Assembly: GCA_046260155.1 (NCBI GenBank)
Contig: JBJYXV010000063.1
Coordinates: 186,001-250,000, forward strand
Source of the DNA: PFL25 sp046260155
GTDB taxonomy: Bacteria; Chloroflexota; Anaerolineae; Anaerolineales; UBA4823
DNA length: 64,000 bases
Direction of reading: 5' to 3'
The notes beneath the pieces were generated by a model. It was not told where the DNA came from, did no database searches, and saw nothing but the letters and a program-made list of their open reading frames with translations. Each line of letters opens with the position of its first letter. Within the stretch, counting starts at the first letter, position 1. Both the position numbers and the translations under genes were made by a program. Of the stretch, positions 61,843 to 64,000 are shown piece by piece.

Positions 61843-63087
61843 TTACTTGAAATTGGCAATCAATTCTTTGATATTCTTTTCCAGAACTTCAAGGGAGAAA
61901 TATTGCTCTGCCAGCTGAAAGTTCTTCTCGGTGATTTCCCTAACTTTATCAGGAGAATTCAGCAGTTCTCTTGTTTTCTGAATACTCTGTTCGTCTACGA
62001 ACCCGTCTAGTTCGATAAATTCAAAACCAAGAGGTTTGATATCTGCATTGTAAACCGGATAGCGATTAACGATGGTTAATTTCCTGACAAAAATAGACTC
62101 AAGAAGTGCATTCCCGAATCCCTCGTATAAACTTGGATAAGTGACTAAATCCGCGTTGAGATACGCATCCCATAATGAATAAATCTTGTGACCATTAATT
62201 TTGCTGCGTTCCGGGCCAATGACATGATCGATGAGCTGGACATCAACATCCATTACAGAAGCTTCTCGTTTTAACCAGCGCCAATAGGAGAGTCCCTCAT
62301 CATCTGCGCGGTGTGTGATGAATAAGTGGGGTTTTTCTCCGTCCATGCGTTTTACGATCTCAATCGCCATTTCAATGCCTTTGCGCTGGATAACCCTGGT
62401 TGGTTGCAGGATAAGCAGGTCATCTTTATTCAAACCGAGTTCGTGATGGAAATCTTTGTTAAATTTATCTAATTGTGGGGGGGGTGAAGAAAAATCAAGT
62501 ACATTGGGAATCACAACAGATGAGATTCCACGGCGGGCATTTAATCTCGCTTTGGCGATGGAATTAATCGTCACATGCTGAATATTAGGGAGTTTCGCGG
62601 GAAAAGCAGTATCCAGCAGATCTAAGATCGCATTGGTTTGGTAGCGCTGGCGTTCCCAAAAAAAATCATGGTGGTGAGCGATTGTGTCTATACCTAATTC
62701 TGCGATGAGGCCTGTTAGAGATACTCCCAACGGTAAATTCATGGGAATTGTCAGTGCATTTTGGACGATGATCAAATCAAGATGATTTGAGCGAATAAAA
62801 TTTCGAAGGGGAGCACGCATTTCATCCGCCCGGCTGTAAATTTGGTCTGCAAGTTCATCACCATCTTGATCTTGACCCCCAAACGCCCTTTCACTAAGAG
62901 CATAGACTGTTTGATCTGCAAAGTGCAGTTCAGGAATTAAAGTGCCATTTTTCGCATAACCACCCAATTCTCCAGCACAATAATAGACTTCATGACCTAA
63001 ATTCTTTAAGACCTTAGCCCATTTCTCAACTTCGAGAGTAACTCCATCGGTCCCGTGCAAGCGTGTTGCTATAAATCCAATTCGCAT
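61843..63087 (-). CDS. GT4-family glycosyltransferase (tandem copy 2)
   Basis: The 414-residue paralogue of the preceding entry begins IATRLHGTDGVTLEVEKWAK. It has the same HHHDFFWERQRYQ segment, the Arg/Lys motif ILQPTRVIQRKGIEMAIEI and the donor-site region YPSLYEGFGNALLESIFVRK. It is a retaining GT-B enzyme, probably cytoplasmic or membrane-associated. It follows the SRAP gene by nine bases. The pair probably makes two linkages of one glycan or glycolipid, but neither donor nor acceptor is known. Confidence 0.87.
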   Translation of the reverse strand: MRIGFIATRLHGTDGVTLEVEKWAKVLKNLGHEVYYCAGELGGYAKNGTLIPELHFADQTVYALSERAFGGQDQDGDELADQIYSRADEMRAPLRNFIRSNHLDLIIVQNALTIPMNLPLGVSLTGLIAELGIDTIAHHHDFFWERQRYQTNAILDLLDTAFPAKLPNIQHVTINSIAKARLNARRGISSVVIPNVLDFSSPPPQLDKFNKDFHHELGLNKDDLLILQPTRVIQRKGIEMAIEIVKRMDGEKPHLFITHRADDEGLSYWRWLKREASVMDVDVQLIDHVIGPERSKINGHKIYSLWDAYLNADLVTYPSLYEGFGNALLESIFVRKLTIVNRYPVYNADIKPLGFEFIELDGFVDEQSIQKTRELLNSPDKVREITEKNFQLAEQYFSLEVLEKNIKELIANFK

Positions 63088-63096
63088 GGGTTTAGC

Positions 63097-63768
63097 CTAA
63101 TCAATGCGGAGAATGCATTCTGGTGAATCATTCTGAGGGCTGTTTACTGCTCTCGATACTGGGTAAGCGTCCATCTCATCACTCGGGTAGGGTCTGAGAA
63201 AGGATTTCAATAATTGCGCATCATTTTCTCCTTCTTTAATCCAAGCCTGATAACTATCTGGAGCAAGTATGACGGGCATGCGGTTGTGAATCTGTTCAAT
63301 TAATTCGTTCGGTTCAGTTGTAATAATGGTGAAGGACCGCACTTCAGAACCATCATCCGAATGCCAGGCGTCCCATAATCCAGCAAATGCAAATGGAGAA
63401 TGATCTTTCAAATGGATAAAATAAGGAACCTTTGATGTTTTTCCTGGTTGTTTACGCCACTCGTAAAATCCATCTGCCAGAACAAGACAGCGTTTGTATT
63501 TAAATGAACCCCGAAAGGATGGTTTCTCCTCCAACGTTTCAGAGCGGGCGTTGATCATTCGATTGCCAATTTTTGGATCTTTCGCCCAAAAGGGGATTAA
63601 TCCCCAATTATAGAAATCCAGACGGTTCTTTCCATCATTCGGAACAATACCAACTGGTTGTGATGGCGCGATGTTGTACCTTTGTGCAATATTTTCCGGA
63701 ATATCAACCCAGGGGAACGCTTCCTGGAGCTGTCCAGGATCGACTGTTAATGTAAATCTACCACACAT
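63097..63768 (-). CDS. SRAP-family SOS response-associated peptidase (YedK/HMCES)
   Basis: The 223-residue SRAP protein starts MCGRFTLT, where Cys2 becomes the nucleophile after Met removal and links covalently to abasic sites in single-stranded DNA. It keeps the conserved RYNIAPSQPVGIV segment, the Asn and Arg in NRMINARSETLEEKPSFR, Glu in DGFYEWRK and the late His of HNRMPVIL. It shields abasic sites during replication. It is placed between the tRNA thiolation gene and the glycosyltransferases, with no functional link evident. Confidence 0.95.
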   Translation of the reverse strand: MCGRFTLTVDPGQLQEAFPWVDIPENIAQRYNIAPSQPVGIVPNDGKNRLDFYNWGLIPFWAKDPKIGNRMINARSETLEEKPSFRGSFKYKRCLVLADGFYEWRKQPGKTSKVPYFIHLKDHSPFAFAGLWDAWHSDDGSEVRSFTIITTEPNELIEQIHNRMPVILAPDSYQAWIKEGENDAQLLKSFLRPYPSDEMDAYPVSRAVNSPQNDSPECILRID

Positions 63769-63783
63769 AATATCCTTTCCATC

Positions 63784-64000
63784 TCATTTTATAGCCATCT
63801 GAATGATGCCACCACCCAAACAGATATCTGCATCATAGAACACAGCTGCCTGTCCAGGGGTAATTGCTTTTACAGGATGGACGAAGTGTACTTCTACAGA
63901 CCCATCCTCCAGGGGAATTACCTCCGCAGGTTCTTCCACGGATTTGTAACGGATTTTCACGGCTGCTCTAAATGGTTCAGCTGGAGGTGCGATGGACACC
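63784..64000 (-). CDS. mnmA: tRNA 2-thiouridylase MnmA, C-terminal part
   Basis: Only the last 72 codons are in the window; the gene continues past the right edge. The visible part is the C-terminal beta-barrel of MnmA: AAVKIRYKSVEEPAEV, VEVHFVHPVKAITPGQAAVFYDAD and LGGGIIQ. MnmA thiolates uridine 34 of tRNA-Lys, -Glu and -Gln. The catalytic cysteines and ATP pyrophosphatase motif lie outside the window. Confidence 0.9.
   Translation of the reverse strand, partial: VSIAPPAEPFRAAVKIRYKSVEEPAEVIPLEDGSVEVHFVHPVKAITPGQAAVFYDADICLGGGIIQMAIK

Noticed and set aside
1..64000. CRISPR array, tRNA or rRNA genes
   Set aside because: No regularly spaced short repeats, no tRNA T-loop/acceptor pairing and no rRNA-like stretch were noticed; a dedicated scan would be more sensitive than reading.

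Overview
The window is 64 kb of ordinary, densely coded bacterial chromosome. Its base composition is moderate and AT-leaning. I see no rRNA, tRNA, insertion sequence, phage block or CRISPR array. The content suggests an Anaerolineae-like member of the Chloroflexota: a propeller-type sensor kinase paired with a NarL-type regulator, a PBP1A with a long proline/threonine tail, DUF4332 proteins, an opine-dehydrogenase/B12-protein pair, and a GpgS glucosylglycerate cluster with several GT4 enzymes. That assignment is an inference from gene content, not from a marker gene.

Bases 1-11.7 kb lie on the plus strand. They hold a 5'-truncated histidine kinase and its response regulator, a CDP-alcohol phosphatidyltransferase, a recombinase-arm/DUF4332 protein, an MgtE Mg2+ transporter, small membrane proteins, and an ABC-2 exporter (two permeases plus ATPase). 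Bases 11.8-19.1 kb form a minus-strand unit: a B12-binding mutase-like protein, an opine-dehydrogenase-like enzyme, a GH63-like glycosidase and a Na+/H+ antiporter. The antiporter ends in a domain that looks like the c-di-AMP receptor DarA/PstA, and this is the most striking single protein here.

Bases 19.4-38.8 kb are mixed housekeeping and envelope genes: MaoC hydratase, PBP1A, a DUF4013 membrane protein, a methylase-like protein without its catalytic motif, a second DUF4332 protein, a zinc alcohol dehydrogenase, FolE, DinB, ComB, a 7-TM phospholipase-D-like protein, a RIO kinase behind a structured leader, and two secreted proteins, one made of three tandem repeats.

Bases 39.5-47.7 kb form a fatty-acid beta-oxidation operon. 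It starts with a TetR regulator whose promoter abuts a 26-bp perfect palindrome. It continues with an MBL-fold hydrolase, two acyl-CoA dehydrogenases (one apparently without the catalytic glutamate), a FadN-type hydroxyacyl-CoA dehydrogenase/enoyl-CoA hydratase, a thiolase and an SCP2 protein.

Bases 47.8-64 kb are all minus strand and tightly packed. The unit contains tRNA thiouridylase (partial), an SRAP peptidase, three GT4 glycosyltransferases, YihY, a USP-USP-GpgS fusion, a GpgP-like histidine phosphatase, a GH13_18 phosphorylase, glycerate 2-kinase, a hydroxyacid dehydrogenase, a tandem-hotdog thioesterase, a PflX-like radical SAM protein and ProS. Together GpgS, the phosphatase, the phosphorylase, the kinase and the dehydrogenase can make glucosylglycerate and return it to glucose-1-phosphate and phosphoglycerate, which is a plausible compatible-solute and carbon-storage cycle.
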